A stretch of 64,000 nt of DNA from Bacilli bacterium (GCA_017541445.1 JAFXZC010000010.1:1-64000); one strand, 5' to 3'; counted from the first letter of the stretch, positions 16,603 to 25,791 are shown. A program made the numbers and translations. The notes: generated from the sequence alone by a model not told the origin.

Positions 16603-17463
16603 ATGAAAAAGAAAGTATTATTAATTATAGGATTATTATTTATATTAACTGGTTGTACTTCAGAGGTTACTATTACTATTACTGAAGATAGAATAGTTGA
16701 AAATATTAACATAGATAATTATCCTGGTGGTGGAATTACAAAAAATGATATAAAAAATGGTTATAGACATTTTGTTCCTGCATATTTTAGTACTTATATT
16801 GCTGATTCCGAACCTGATGAACGAAGAGGTGGAGCTGCTTATTATATTTTTTCAATGAATGAATTAGGTAATGGATATCGTATTAATTATAAATATGATT
16901 TTCCTATGGAAAAATATTATGATTCTAGAGCTTTAAAAGAAGCTTATACAACTTCATCTGTAATTGATGATGGTCAATATTTAACTATAGAAACATCTGA
17001 GAAGAATCAATACTTATTTTCATATCCTGAATTAACAAAATTAACTATAAATATTGTTGTTCCATATGTTGTAGTTGATTCTAATGCAGATAGTTGTAGT
17101 GGAAAAAAATGTACTTGGATATATACTCCTTCTAGTAATTCTAAAAAAATATATATTAAGATGAGAAAACCTACTAGTAGCAATCAAAATCCAGTAATAA
17201 TACCTGATGATAATAAAGATAACAATAATAACAGTAACAACAATAATGAGAATAATAATGAAAATAATGCTGAATATAAACCAGGTGTTCCTGCTGAATA
17301 TAAAGAATCAGATAGTGAAAATATGATTGATTATAATCCTAAAGATTATAATGATGAAGAAGATGAAGAAGAAAAAACAAAATATATTTGGGTAATAATT
17401 ATATTTGCAATAATCTGTTTTCTCATAGCTGTTGTAGTAGTTAATAAAAAAAATAATAAATAA
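16603..17463 (+). CDS. T4SS-linked lipoprotein with C-terminal membrane helix
   Basis: A 286-residue protein. The signal peptide ends in the lipobox LTGC at residues 16-19 (MKKKVLLIIGLLFILTGC). A globular domain follows to about residue 190, then an Asn-rich linker with ~15 Asn, an acidic stretch, and a C-terminal membrane helix (IWVIIIFAIICFLIAVVVV) with a basic tail. Being tethered at both ends (lipid and helix) is odd for a lipoprotein. It begins one base after the wall hydrolase gene, with GTAAGGAGTAAGT as its ribosome site, so it is probably a T4SS surface component. No named family is recognised. Confidence 0.8.
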   Translation: MKKKVLLIIGLLFILTGCTSEVTITITEDRIVENINIDNYPGGGITKNDIKNGYRHFVPAYFSTYIADSEPDERRGGAAYYIFSMNELGNGYRINYKYDFPMEKYYDSRALKEAYTTSSVIDDGQYLTIETSEKNQYLFSYPELTKLTINIVVPYVVVDSNADSCSGKKCTWIYTPSSNSKKIYIKMRKPTSSNQNPVIIPDDNKDNNNNSNNNNENNNENNAEYKPGVPAEYKESDSENMIDYNPKDYNDEEDEEEKTKYIWVIIIFAIICFLIAVVVVNKKNNK

Positions 17464-17468
17464 TAGGT

Positions 17469-17496
17469 AAAAGGAGTTAAACTCCTTTTATTTTTA
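17469..17496 (+). terminator. Intrinsic terminator after the T4SS lipoprotein
   Basis: Stem AAAAGGAGTT / AACTCCTTTT followed by ATTTTTA. A TATAAT box at 17510-17515 (GTAGTATAAT) follows and would start the coupling-protein transcript. Confidence 0.8.
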
Positions 17497-17509
17497 TGTG
17501 TTTGTGTAG

Positions 17510-17515
17510 TATAAT
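17510..17515 (+). promoter_or_regulatory. -10 box for the coupling-protein gene
   Basis: TATAAT in the context GTAGTATAAT, 25 bases before the ATG of the VirD4-like gene and just after a terminator. The same GTAGTATAAT context occurs at 29261-29270. No good -35 is visible. Confidence 0.55.
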
Positions 17516-17539
17516 AATGATAGGTTTTGAGGTGGTTGT

Positions 17540-20500
17540 ATGAAATTTCGTATTTCTGGTAAAGATGCTATATATGTAGTAGCATTTTTATTACTACTAT
17601 TTTATTTATGTACTTTATTAACAGGTAATATTCATACATGGAGTTCTGATGGATCATTCGCAGGGCTAAATCCATTTCCTGGTTTAAGTGGAGATGTTAT
17701 TGCATCTACATTTATTATCTTTATTCTTGCAATAATATTAATATTTGCAAGTGTTTCTTCTTATGTCTTTGAACGTAAAGATGGTATTGGTTTAGAAATT
17801 AAAGATAAAGAGAGTAAAGGTTATAATAGATGGGCTAAAGAAAAAGAGATGAAAGCAGATCCTGGTGTTGTTGAAGTTGAACCAACTGCTCAGGAAACTA
17901 ATGCTGCTGGAATTCCTTTGATAAATGATGGTAAAAAATTATGGGTTGATAATGGTGAATATCATAACTTAGTTATAGGTTCTACTGGTTCTGGTAAATC
18001 TCAAACTTGTGTTGAACCAATGGTTGAGCTATTAATTAAAAAGGGTGAGTCAATGATTATCACTGACCCTAAGGCTGAGTTATATAGAGCTGCAAGTGAT
18101 TATTTAAGACAAAGAGGATATCAAATAATTGTTTTAAATTTCCGTGATCCACAAAATGGTAATGCGTGGAATCCATTAACTTTACCATATCAATATTATA
18201 AAGATGGTAATAAAGATAAAGCTACTGAGTTATTGGATGATGTTGCATCTAATATCTTATATGATCCTAATAATAAAGGTGAACCTTTCTGGGAAAAATC
18301 TGCTGCAGACTATTTCTCTGGTTTATCATTAGGTTTATTTGAAGATGCTACTATAGAAGAAATAAATTTAAATTCAATTAGTTATATGAGTACTGTTGGT
18401 GAAGATAAATTTGCTGCTAGTAATTATATTAAAGAATACTTTACTATGAAGGGTGAAGCTTCTAATGCATATATATTTGCTTCTAATACAATAAATGCTC
18501 CTACTGAAACTAAAGGTGGTATTTTATCTGTATTTAGACAAAAAATAAGACAGTTTGCTTCTCAAGAAAACTTATCTGAAATGCTTGCTTATAGTGATTT
18601 CGATATGAGAGACATTGGTAAGCAAAAAACTGCTGTATTTATTATAGTTCATGATGAAAAAACTACATATCATGGCTTAGCAACTATTTTTATTAAACAA
18701 TGTTATGAAACATTAATAGATGTTGCTCAACAAAATGGTGGTAAATTACCATATAGAACTAATTTTATATTAGATGAGTTTGCTAATATGCCTCCTTTAA
18801 GAGATGTTACTTCTATGGTTACTGCTGCACGTTCTCGTGCTATTAGATTTACTTTTATTATTCAGAACTTTGCACAATTAAAGAGTGTTTATGGTGATAA
18901 TGATGCTGAGACTATTAAAGGTAACTGTGGTAATTTAATTTACTTAATTAGTACTGAATTAGCTGCACTAGAAGAAATTAGTAAAATGTGTGGTGAGGTT
19001 AAGTCTGATGATAAAGATAAAACTGCTAGTACTCCATTAGTAACTGTTACTGATTTACAAAAATTAAAATTATTTGAAGCAATTATTATTAGATGGAGAT
19101 TAAGTCCATTTAAAACAAAATATACTCCAAACTATAAAATGAATTGGGGACATCCTAAATCTGAAGCTTCTTTTATTACAAGACAAAAGAGAGAAGTTAA
19201 AAACTTTGATATTAAAAATTTTGTTAAAGAAGCTAAACGTAAGAATATGTTAGAAGCTTTTGATAAAGAAGGTGGCGGTGCTCCTGCTGGTGGTGGTATG
19301 GGATTTGATCCATTCGCTGGTGGAGGTGCAAGAGGTGGAATAAATCCTTTTGCTAAACCTGTTGGTGGTTCTTCTTTTGACGATGGCGGTGATTTGTTTG
19401 GTGGCGGTATGTCAGGTGGTAATGGCTTAGGCGGCGGACTTGACTTAGACGCTATGATGAAAGATATTGATAGAAAGATTGCTGAATTAGATGCTGAAGA
19501 AGCTCGTCAAAAAGAAGAAGAAGAAAAGAAAGCTAAAGAAGGTAAAATTGTTGAAGAAAAGAAAGATGATTTACCAAGTACTACTAAGTTAGAAAATACA
19601 AATCCAGATATTGTTATTAATAATATAGAGAATAATTATAATATTGATAATAGTAAAGAAGAAACTAAAAAAGAAGAAGATAAGGTTGAGAATGTTAAAA
19701 AAGAACAAATGAATTTATATGATGATTATGATGAAGTAAAAGTACCTAATAATTCATATAATATATTTAATACTAATATTCAAAACAATGAAGTTTCTAT
19801 TGGTAAAGAAAAATCTAATATTGCTGTTGCAGTAAGTAGTCCTGATGATGATTTATTCAATTTTGATGATTTACCTAAAGTAGAAAAAGCTGAAGTAGTT
19901 AAGCCAACTTATAATAGTGGTGAAGTTGTTTCTACTGATAATGATGTTGCTTATAATTTATATTCTAATTTACAAAAGAATAATAGTTCTGATGATATTA
20001 AAAAATTAGAAGATACAAAGAAAGAGTTATTTGAAGACGATAAGAATGTTATTAACTATTCTGTAGGTAAGAAAGTTTCAGATAGTAATAAAGATACATC
20101 AAATAATAAGTTCTTTACTTTTGATAATGATATAAAAGAAGATATTAGGGAAGATTTATCTACAGTAGATGGTTCTGTTATTAGTGCTAATAATAAACTA
20201 AAAGAAGATATATCTGATGTTAATGATTCTGTTGTTAATTTTAATGATAGAATCAAGTCAGTTGATGATGATATTAAATCAATGAATGAAGATATTAGTA
20301 ATAATATTATTGATTTCAATAATGATGTAAATGATAGTATTGATGAAGTTAAAGATAATGTTATTGATTTAAATAAAAAGACTGTAAATCAAGTTAATAA
20401 TATTAATAATGTTATAACGAATGTTAAAGAAGCAGTTGATAACAATGTTGATAAAGTAAATGTTAACATAGATCCTGATAAAGTAGATGTAGGAAATAAT

Positions 20501-20548
20501 GTTATTTCTGATGATGAATTCTTTGATGATTTCTTTGGAGATGATTAA
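17540..20548 (+). CDS. virD4: VirD4/TraG-type coupling ATPase with long acidic tail
   Basis: A 1002-residue T4SS coupling protein that recruits substrates to the channel. Two N-terminal membrane helices (about 12-28 and 53-76) precede the ATPase: Walker A GSTGSGKS at 147-154, TDPKAELYR nearby, Walker B FILDEFANMP near 409-418. The ATPase ends near residue 540. A Gly-rich segment (about 575-640) and then ~360 residues rich in Asp, Asn, Lys and Val follow, with heptad-like repeats (for example SVDDDIKSMNEDISN). Such a tail is not part of usual VirD4/TraG proteins and could be a substrate-binding or adaptor region. RBS is GAGGTGG. A terminator overlaps the stop. Confidence 0.93.
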   Translation: MKFRISGKDAIYVVAFLLLLFYLCTLLTGNIHTWSSDGSFAGLNPFPGLSGDVIASTFIIFILAIILIFASVSSYVFERKDGIGLEIKDKESKGYNRWAKEKEMKADPGVVEVEPTAQETNAAGIPLINDGKKLWVDNGEYHNLVIGSTGSGKSQTCVEPMVELLIKKGESMIITDPKAELYRAASDYLRQRGYQIIVLNFRDPQNGNAWNPLTLPYQYYKDGNKDKATELLDDVASNILYDPNNKGEPFWEKSAADYFSGLSLGLFEDATIEEINLNSISYMSTVGEDKFAASNYIKEYFTMKGEASNAYIFASNTINAPTETKGGILSVFRQKIRQFASQENLSEMLAYSDFDMRDIGKQKTAVFIIVHDEKTTYHGLATIFIKQCYETLIDVAQQNGGKLPYRTNFILDEFANMPPLRDVTSMVTAARSRAIRFTFIIQNFAQLKSVYGDNDAETIKGNCGNLIYLISTELAALEEISKMCGEVKSDDKDKTASTPLVTVTDLQKLKLFEAIIIRWRLSPFKTKYTPNYKMNWGHPKSEASFITRQKREVKNFDIKNFVKEAKRKNMLEAFDKEGGGAPAGGGMGFDPFAGGGARGGINPFAKPVGGSSFDDGGDLFGGGMSGGNGLGGGLDLDAMMKDIDRKIAELDAEEARQKEEEEKKAKEGKIVEEKKDDLPSTTKLENTNPDIVINNIENNYNIDNSKEETKKEEDKVENVKKEQMNLYDDYDEVKVPNNSYNIFNTNIQNNEVSIGKEKSNIAVAVSSPDDDLFNFDDLPKVEKAEVVKPTYNSGEVVSTDNDVAYNLYSNLQKNNSSDDIKKLEDTKKELFEDDKNVINYSVGKKVSDSNKDTSNNKFFTFDNDIKEDIREDLSTVDGSVISANNKLKEDISDVNDSVVNFNDRIKSVDDDIKSMNEDISNNIIDFNNDVNDSIDEVKDNVIDLNKKTVNQVNNINNVITNVKEAVDNNVDKVNVNIDPDKVDVGNNVISDDEFFDDFFGDD

Positions 20549-20564
20549 TTCATCTCCTTTTTTT
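20537..20564 (+). terminator. Intrinsic terminator closing the T4SS block
   Basis: Stem GGAGATGA / TCATCTCC with loop TTAAT and a run of T. It begins inside the last codons of the coupling-protein gene. Confidence 0.85.
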
Positions 20565-20577
20565 ATGAAAAATAAGG

Positions 20578-20583
20578 TATAAT
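20578..20583 (+). promoter_or_regulatory. -10 box implying a leaderless transcript
   Basis: TATAAT ends 9 bases before the ATG at 20593. Transcription would start at about 20590, at or next to the start codon, and there is no Shine-Dalgarno sequence between. A leaderless mRNA is inferred. Confidence 0.5.
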
Positions 20584-20592
20584 AGAATTGTG

Positions 20593-21219
20593 ATGAGTAT
20601 GGAAATAATATCAATGCTAAATGAATTAAATGAAATGTTAGAAAACTTTTTAGCTAATGCTGGAATGTGGGCTCCTTTTTTTAGTACTATTTTAGTATTT
20701 TTTGAAGGTATTTTTGCTTTTTTACCATTGGTTGTTTTTGTAACTGTTAATGTTGAATCATTTAATTTATTAATTGGTTCTCCGTGGGGAACTATAGTTG
20801 GTATATTGATTTCTTGGGTTTTTTCTGTTGCTGGAGGATATTGTACTTTTTTATTATGCAGAAAGGGTTTACAACGTTTTTTTCTTAAACATTTTAAGAA
20901 AAAAGGTTTAATAAGAAAATTTGTTGATTTTGTAAGTACAGCTAAATTTAGTTTTATTGTATTATTTATGGCTTGTGCATTTACACCTTCATTTATTATG
21001 AATGTAGGAGCTGGTTTATCAACAATGAGTAAGAGAAGATATTTATATATAATTTTAATAGGTAAGTTCTTTTGTGTATGTTTTTTAGCATATGTAGGAA
21101 CAGGTTTAATTGAATGCTTGACTAATCCATATAAATTTATAGAAATGATAATAATGTTATTTATTGCTTATTTCTTTTCAAAATATGTTAGTAAAGTGTT
21201 TGATTTAGATAAGGAGTAA
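20593..21219 (+). CDS. VTT-domain (DedA/TVP38-TMEM64-like) membrane protein
   Basis: A ~208-residue polytopic membrane protein. The segment VFFEGIFAFLPLVVFV corresponds to the conserved re-entrant E-G-x-x-P region of VTT/SNARE-associated (DedA/TVP38) proteins, followed by GTIVGILISWVFSVAGGYC and, near residue 135, ACAFTPSFIMNVGAG. Members act in membrane lipid homeostasis and lipid carrier recycling. The start is uncertain: GTG at 20590, ATG at 20593 and ATG at 20599 are in frame, with no ribosome site and a -10 box so close that a leaderless mRNA is likely. It is two bases from rmuC, which has its own AAGGAG site. Confidence 0.75.
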   Translation: MSMEIISMLNELNEMLENFLANAGMWAPFFSTILVFFEGIFAFLPLVVFVTVNVESFNLLIGSPWGTIVGILISWVFSVAGGYCTFLLCRKGLQRFFLKHFKKKGLIRKFVDFVSTAKFSFIVLFMACAFTPSFIMNVGAGLSTMSKRRYLYIILIGKFFCVCFLAYVGTGLIECLTNPYKFIEMIIMLFIAYFFSKYVSKVFDLDKE

Positions 21220-21221
21220 AA

Positions 21222-22292
21222 ATGAATTATTTAATAATTGGTTTATTATTTGTAATAGTTATTTTACAAGTATTAATACTTACTAAGAAAAAAGATGATA
21301 ATGATTTAATTGAAAGATTAGGTAAATTAGAAAAGAATCTAAATAAAGATTTAGGTGAATTTAAATTTGATATAAATAAATATTTAAATGAAGATTTTAA
21401 TAAATTAAATAATAATGTAGAAGAGAAGTTATTATTAATAAATGAAAAAGTAAATGAAAGAATAGATCAAAATTTCGAGAAAACAAATAAGACTTTTAAT
21501 AATATATTAGAAAGACTTACTAAAATAGATGAAGCACAAAAGAAGATAGATAGTTTATCTAGTGATATTGTAAGTCTTCAAAGTGTTTTAACAGATAAAA
21601 AGACTAGGGGAATATTTGGAGAAGTAAATTTAAATTATGTATTATCAAGTGTATTTGGAGAAAAGAAAGGTAAAATATATGATGTTCAATATACTTTGAG
21701 TAATGGTTATATTGCTGATTCTATTTTATTTGCTCCAGAACCATTAGGTACTATTTGCATAGATAGTAAATTTCCATTGGAAAATTATGAAAAAATGACA
21801 GATAGGTCTTTATCTAATAGTGAAAGAGAAAGTGCTAGTAAATTATTTAAAAATGATGTTAAAAAGCATATAGATGCTATTAGTGAGAAATATATAGTAC
21901 CTGGAGAAACTACTGATGAAGCTATTATGTTTTTACCAGCTGAGGCTATATTTGCAGAAATAAATGCTTATCATCCAGATTTAGTGGAGTATTCTTATAG
22001 TAAGAAAGTATGGATATGTAGTCCTACTACTTTAATGAGTACTTTAACTATTATTCAAATGATATTAAAGAATATGGAAAGAGATAAGTATGCTAGAGTA
22101 ATACATATTGAACTTAATAAATTAAGTAATGAATTTAGTAAATATAGAGAAAGATGGGATAAATTATCTCGTAGTATAGATACTGTTACTAAGGATATTA
22201 AAGATATTAATATAACAACTGATAAGATAACTAAAAGATTTGATTCTATTAATAGTGTAGATGTTGGTTTATTAACACACAATGATGAATAA
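21222..22292 (+). CDS. rmuC: RmuC-family DNA recombination protein
   Basis: A 356-residue protein. An N-terminal membrane helix (about 2-18) is followed by a coiled coil (about 25-125) and a C-terminal RmuC domain with GIFGEVNLNYVLSSVFG, then YIADSILFAPEPLGTICIDSK and FLPAEAIFAEI. The RmuC domain has a restriction-endonuclease-like fold; the Asp and Asp-x-Lys (IDSKFP) positions are kept. RmuC limits recombination at inverted repeats in E. coli. It is co-transcribed with the VTT protein. Length is shorter than E. coli RmuC but normal for Gram-positives. Confidence 0.92.
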   Translation: MNYLIIGLLFVIVILQVLILTKKKDDNDLIERLGKLEKNLNKDLGEFKFDINKYLNEDFNKLNNNVEEKLLLINEKVNERIDQNFEKTNKTFNNILERLTKIDEAQKKIDSLSSDIVSLQSVLTDKKTRGIFGEVNLNYVLSSVFGEKKGKIYDVQYTLSNGYIADSILFAPEPLGTICIDSKFPLENYEKMTDRSLSNSERESASKLFKNDVKKHIDAISEKYIVPGETTDEAIMFLPAEAIFAEINAYHPDLVEYSYSKKVWICSPTTLMSTLTIIQMILKNMERDKYARVIHIELNKLSNEFSKYRERWDKLSRSIDTVTKDIKDINITTDKITKRFDSINSVDVGLLTHNDE

Positions 22293-22306
22293 TCATTGTG
22301 TTTTTT
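22277..22306 (+). terminator. Intrinsic terminator after rmuC
   Basis: Stem ACACAATGAT / ATCATTGTGT with loop GAATA and a run of T. It overlaps the 3' end of rmuC. Confidence 0.85.
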
Positions 22307-22385
22307 GTTCTAAAAAAGGGAGGAAAATGTGCTTTTTTTTATAAATTGTGGTATTATCTTCTTTGTCACATGGGGGGTTACTATT

Positions 22386-23774
22386 GTGAGAAAGAATTAT
22401 AGAAGATATAGATATGTAAATATTAAACTTAGAAGAAGAATACTTTCATTATTCTTAGCTCTTTCACTTGGAGTTGGTGGTTTTGTTGTAATTAAACATT
22501 TTACTGCTAAAGTTAAATCAGATAAGCCAATAAATTTATCAAATAAGGGTGAAATTGTTTCTGTTTTAAATGAAACTCCATCTAATTCTGCAATGGAAGA
22601 ATTATTACGTTCTGCAAATGCAGATGTATTTTATGAAGAGCCAGTAATAGAAGAACCAGTTTATGAAGAAGTAGGTTATGAAGAACCAATTGTTAGTACT
22701 CCAGAACCTGTATTACCAACTGCAACACCAGCACCTATTAATAATTTTAATAAAGGTGATAGTGTAGTTACTACTACAACTGTAAATATGAGACTTCGTC
22801 CTGATCAAGGAAGTTTTAAATTGGGTGAATTGCCAGGTAATAGTACTGTTGATAGAATAGCAGCTATTGGTAATTGGGATTTAGTTAAATATAATAATCA
22901 ATTAGCTTTTGTATGTTCTGATTATACAAGAGAAGCTGATTATGATTATAACAATGAGTATTATACTTTAGTTGAAGATAGTGATATTGTAAGAACAACT
23001 TCTAAATTATATTTTAGATTAGGTCCTTCTCAATCTGAACAAAGTGTATTTTTATTAGATAAAAATGAAGAATTAATTGTTATAGGAAGATCATATAATA
23101 ATGCAAATCCTGATGATGAATGGTTACTAGTAAGAGCTAGGGGTCAAATAGGATTTGTTAGTGCTCAATATACTAGATCTTTAAAAGAAACTATTCAAAG
23201 TATGGATCCATCTATTGAGAATGTAGAAGTTAAAAAAATAGGTTATTTAAATACTGATTCACCAGTATGTTATAGTCCAAATGGTTCTATAATAACATAT
23301 GCTGATAAATTTCAATCTGTTCAAATTTTACAAGAGAATAATGGTTGGTATTTAGTTAATATAGATGGTGTTATAGGTTATGTTAATAGAAGAAATGTTA
23401 CAAAAGTAGATGATATTGTCATTATACTTGATTTAAGTGATCAAAGAACAATAGTATATGTAGGAACAGATATAATTGCTAAAGAAAGATGTACTACTGG
23501 TAAAAAGAGTACACCAACAGAAATAGGATATTTTGCTCCTTATGGTATATCTGATTATCATGAATTCCCTGATGGAGTTCATAAAGCGGTAAAATTATGG
23601 ATGCCATTTTACCTCGGACAGGGTTTACATGATGCGTCTTGGGAAGATGAAGATGATTTTGGTACTGTAGGACTAAGTCAAGGTTGTGGAAGACAAATGG
23701 ATTGGCTTGCTCAATTAATTTATAATTTATGTAAAAATAGATTGTCTATAACTCATGTTTTAGTACAAAAATAA
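22386..23774 (+). CDS. Membrane-anchored SH3-domain L,D-transpeptidase (YkuD)
   Basis: A 462-residue cell-wall enzyme. After a basic N-terminus and a membrane helix (about 19-34) come a Glu/Pro-rich linker, three bacterial SH3-like repeats (about 119-185, 200-270, 275-340; each with RLRP-, FRLGP- or SPNG-type turns), and a YkuD domain (~343-462). The catalytic motif is SQGCGRQ with Cys434; the usual SHGC histidine is Gln. It would cross-link or modify peptidoglycan through L,D bonds. Two starts are possible: GTG 22386 with GGGGGG upstream, or GTG 22329 with GGGAGG, which would add 19 hydrophobic residues. I prefer 22386 because a TATTAT box lies at 22352-22357. Confidence 0.85.
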   Translation: MRKNYRRYRYVNIKLRRRILSLFLALSLGVGGFVVIKHFTAKVKSDKPINLSNKGEIVSVLNETPSNSAMEELLRSANADVFYEEPVIEEPVYEEVGYEEPIVSTPEPVLPTATPAPINNFNKGDSVVTTTTVNMRLRPDQGSFKLGELPGNSTVDRIAAIGNWDLVKYNNQLAFVCSDYTREADYDYNNEYYTLVEDSDIVRTTSKLYFRLGPSQSEQSVFLLDKNEELIVIGRSYNNANPDDEWLLVRARGQIGFVSAQYTRSLKETIQSMDPSIENVEVKKIGYLNTDSPVCYSPNGSIITYADKFQSVQILQENNGWYLVNIDGVIGYVNRRNVTKVDDIVIILDLSDQRTIVYVGTDIIAKERCTTGKKSTPTEIGYFAPYGISDYHEFPDGVHKAVKLWMPFYLGQGLHDASWEDEDDFGTVGLSQGCGRQMDWLAQLIYNLCKNRLSITHVLVQK

Positions 23775-23808
23775 AAATAGAAGAATTATTATTCTTCTAT
23801 TTCTTTTT
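23774..23808. terminator. Bidirectional terminator between the L,D-transpeptidase and glmM
   Basis: Stem AATAGAAGAAT / ATTCTTCTATT with A-rich and T-rich flanks, serving converging genes; it includes the glmM stop codon. Confidence 0.8.
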
Positions 23809-25132
23809 TTATAGTTTCAATTATATCATCACAGTATTTGGTTATTTCTTTAATATCTTGTCCTTCTAACATAACTCTAATTAAATTTTCAGTACCTGAA
23901 GGTCTTATTAATAATCTACCATTATTACCTAATTTATTTTCTATTTCTTTTATTTTATTTTGAATATTTTTATTATCTTTATATGTTTCTTTTATTTCTT
24001 TGGATACAGGTAAATTCTTTAATACTTGTGGATATTTATTCATAATAGATGCTAATTCAGATAATGATTTATTTTCTTTAGTCATTATATTTAATATTTG
24101 TAAACATGTTAACTCTCCATCACCGGTATTAGCAAAATCTTTAAATATAATATGTCCACTTTGTTCTCCACCAATAATATAATTATTTTTTAACATATTT
24201 TCTAATACGTATCTATCGCCAACTTTAGTTGCTTCAAAATTAATATTATTAGCTTCACAGAATTTAATAAAACCTAAATTAGACATTATTGTTCCAACTA
24301 TAGTATTATTCTTTAATTTTTTCTTTTTCTTTAAATATAATCCATATATAGCTAATGTGTAATCTCCATCTATAACATTTCCTTTGTTATCAATAAATAG
24401 ACATCTATCAGCATCTCCATCATATGCTATTCCACAATCTAGTTTTTTTTCAACTACAAATTTTTGTAATTGTTCTAAATGTGTAGAACCGCATTTATCA
24501 TTAATATTATAACCGTCTGGAGTATTGTTGATAAATTCTACTTTTGCATTTAGTTTTTCAAATAGTAGGGGAGCTGTTACTGATGCAGCACCATTTGCTG
24601 TATCTATACCAATATGTAATCCATCTAATTTAGTATCTATTGTACTTACTAAATAATCTACATAATCATTATATGCATTAGTTTCTTTTCTATATGTTCC
24701 AACTAAATTATTATCTTTTGTTGTTTCAAAATCATTTAGTATTATATCTTCTATTTGATCTTCTATTTCATCAGCTAATTTAAAGCCTTTATTATTAAAT
24801 ACTTTAATACCATTGTATTCCTTTGGATTATGAGAAGCTGATATTACGAAACCACCATCTGCTTTATATTTAGTTATTAAATAACTAATAGCTGGAGTAG
24901 GTATTACTCCTAAATCAACTATATTAGCGTTTTCTCCTAATACACCAGCAGTAAGTGCTGATGTTAATAAATCTTTAGACACTCTTGTATCTGTTCCTAC
25001 TAAGAATGTTAATTTCTTTCTTTTCTTTTTTAGTATTCTTGCTGTAGCAGCACCAATTTTTAAAGCTAATTCAGAATCTAGTTCTTGAGTTACTAGTCCT
25101 CTAGCACCATCTGTGCCAAATATTTTTGTCAT
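23789..25132 (-). CDS. glmM: Phosphoglucosamine mutase
   Basis: A 447-residue enzyme converting glucosamine-6-P to glucosamine-1-P for UDP-GlcNAc and wall synthesis. It starts MTKIFGTDGARG, has the phosphoserine loop SASHNP with Ser100, the metal loop DGDADRC near residue 240, and the C-terminal phosphate-binding RPSGTE. Length is normal for GlmM. Its ATG overlaps the stop of the upstream hexapeptide acyltransferase by one base (TAATG), so the pair is one operon providing GlcNAc-1-P precursors. Confidence 0.96.
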   Translation of the reverse strand: MTKIFGTDGARGLVTQELDSELALKIGAATARILKKKRKKLTFLVGTDTRVSKDLLTSALTAGVLGENANIVDLGVIPTPAISYLITKYKADGGFVISASHNPKEYNGIKVFNNKGFKLADEIEDQIEDIILNDFETTKDNNLVGTYRKETNAYNDYVDYLVSTIDTKLDGLHIGIDTANGAASVTAPLLFEKLNAKVEFINNTPDGYNINDKCGSTHLEQLQKFVVEKKLDCGIAYDGDADRCLFIDNKGNVIDGDYTLAIYGLYLKKKKKLKNNTIVGTIMSNLGFIKFCEANNINFEATKVGDRYVLENMLKNNYIIGGEQSGHIIFKDFANTGDGELTCLQILNIMTKENKSLSELASIMNKYPQVLKNLPVSKEIKETYKDNKNIQNKIKEIENKLGNNGRLLIRPSGTENLIRVMLEGQDIKEITKYCDDIIETIKKEIEE

Positions 25133-25791
25133 TATCTTTCTTCCTTGTCTATGATATTATCCATTGTTTTAACTATTTTATTTGCTTTTATAACACCTCT
25201 AACACTAGTAAGAGGATAGATTTGTGAATTTGAGTAAATAATAGTTCCTGGATTTAATATGGAACCGCATCCTACCTCAACATTATCGCCAATTATAGCT
25301 CCAATTTTTCTTAATTTAGTATCATATGTTTTATTATCTTCTTTGATAATAATATTTGTTTTATTAGATTTTAGATTAGATGTAATTGCACTAGCTCCTA
25401 AATGGGATTTATATCCTATTATGGAATCACCTACATAACTGAAATGTGGTACTTGTGTTTCATCATATAGAATTGCATTCTTTATTTCACATGAATTACC
25501 AAATACAGCTTTTTTTCCTATAATAGCTGATCCTCTAATAAATGCATTGTGTCTTATCTCTGCTTCTTCATCTATTATACATGGTCCATGTATTTCTACT
25601 GACGGACCTATCTTGGCTGTTTTATGTATCCAAATATTATCTTCTTTCTTTATATAGTCTTCATTTAGTGTATTACCTAATTCTATTATATATTCTTTTA
25701 TATTTGGTAATACTTCATAGGGATATTTATATTTCTTTATAAAACTATCGGCTATGCTATTATTTGTTTGTAATATATCTTTTGTTAACAT
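25132..25791 (-). CDS. GlmU-like hexapeptide acyltransferase, without a uridyltransferase domain
   Basis: A 219-residue left-handed beta-helix protein. Hexapeptide repeats are visible from about residue 50 (IWIHKTAKIG, VEIHGPCIID, AFIRGSAIIG, then AVFGNSCEIKN and VGCGSILNPGTII). It resembles the C-terminal acetyltransferase half of GlmU. The N-terminal ~45 residues are a short helical part; there is no nucleotidyltransferase domain. Coupled directly to glmM, it most likely acetylates glucosamine-1-P, with the uridylyl step encoded elsewhere (inference). The start is preceded by GGAGGGAATAT on the minus strand. Confidence 0.85.
   Translation of the reverse strand: MLTKDILQTNNSIADSFIKKYKYPYEVLPNIKEYIIELGNTLNEDYIKKEDNIWIHKTAKIGPSVEIHGPCIIDEEAEIRHNAFIRGSAIIGKKAVFGNSCEIKNAILYDETQVPHFSYVGDSIIGYKSHLGASAITSNLKSNKTNIIIKEDNKTYDTKLRKIGAIIGDNVEVGCGSILNPGTIIYSNSQIYPLTSVRGVIKANKIVKTMDNIIDKEER

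Noticed and set aside
36..20548. Integrative conjugative element
   Set aside because: No relaxase, oriT-like region, integrase, attachment repeat or tRNA was seen in the window; flanking DNA before position 1 is unknown.
22329..22385. Extra N-terminal 19 residues for the L,D-transpeptidase
   Set aside because: A GGGAGG site precedes this GTG, but a promoter-like box lies inside the stretch and the later GTG has its own ribosome site; kept as an alternative only.
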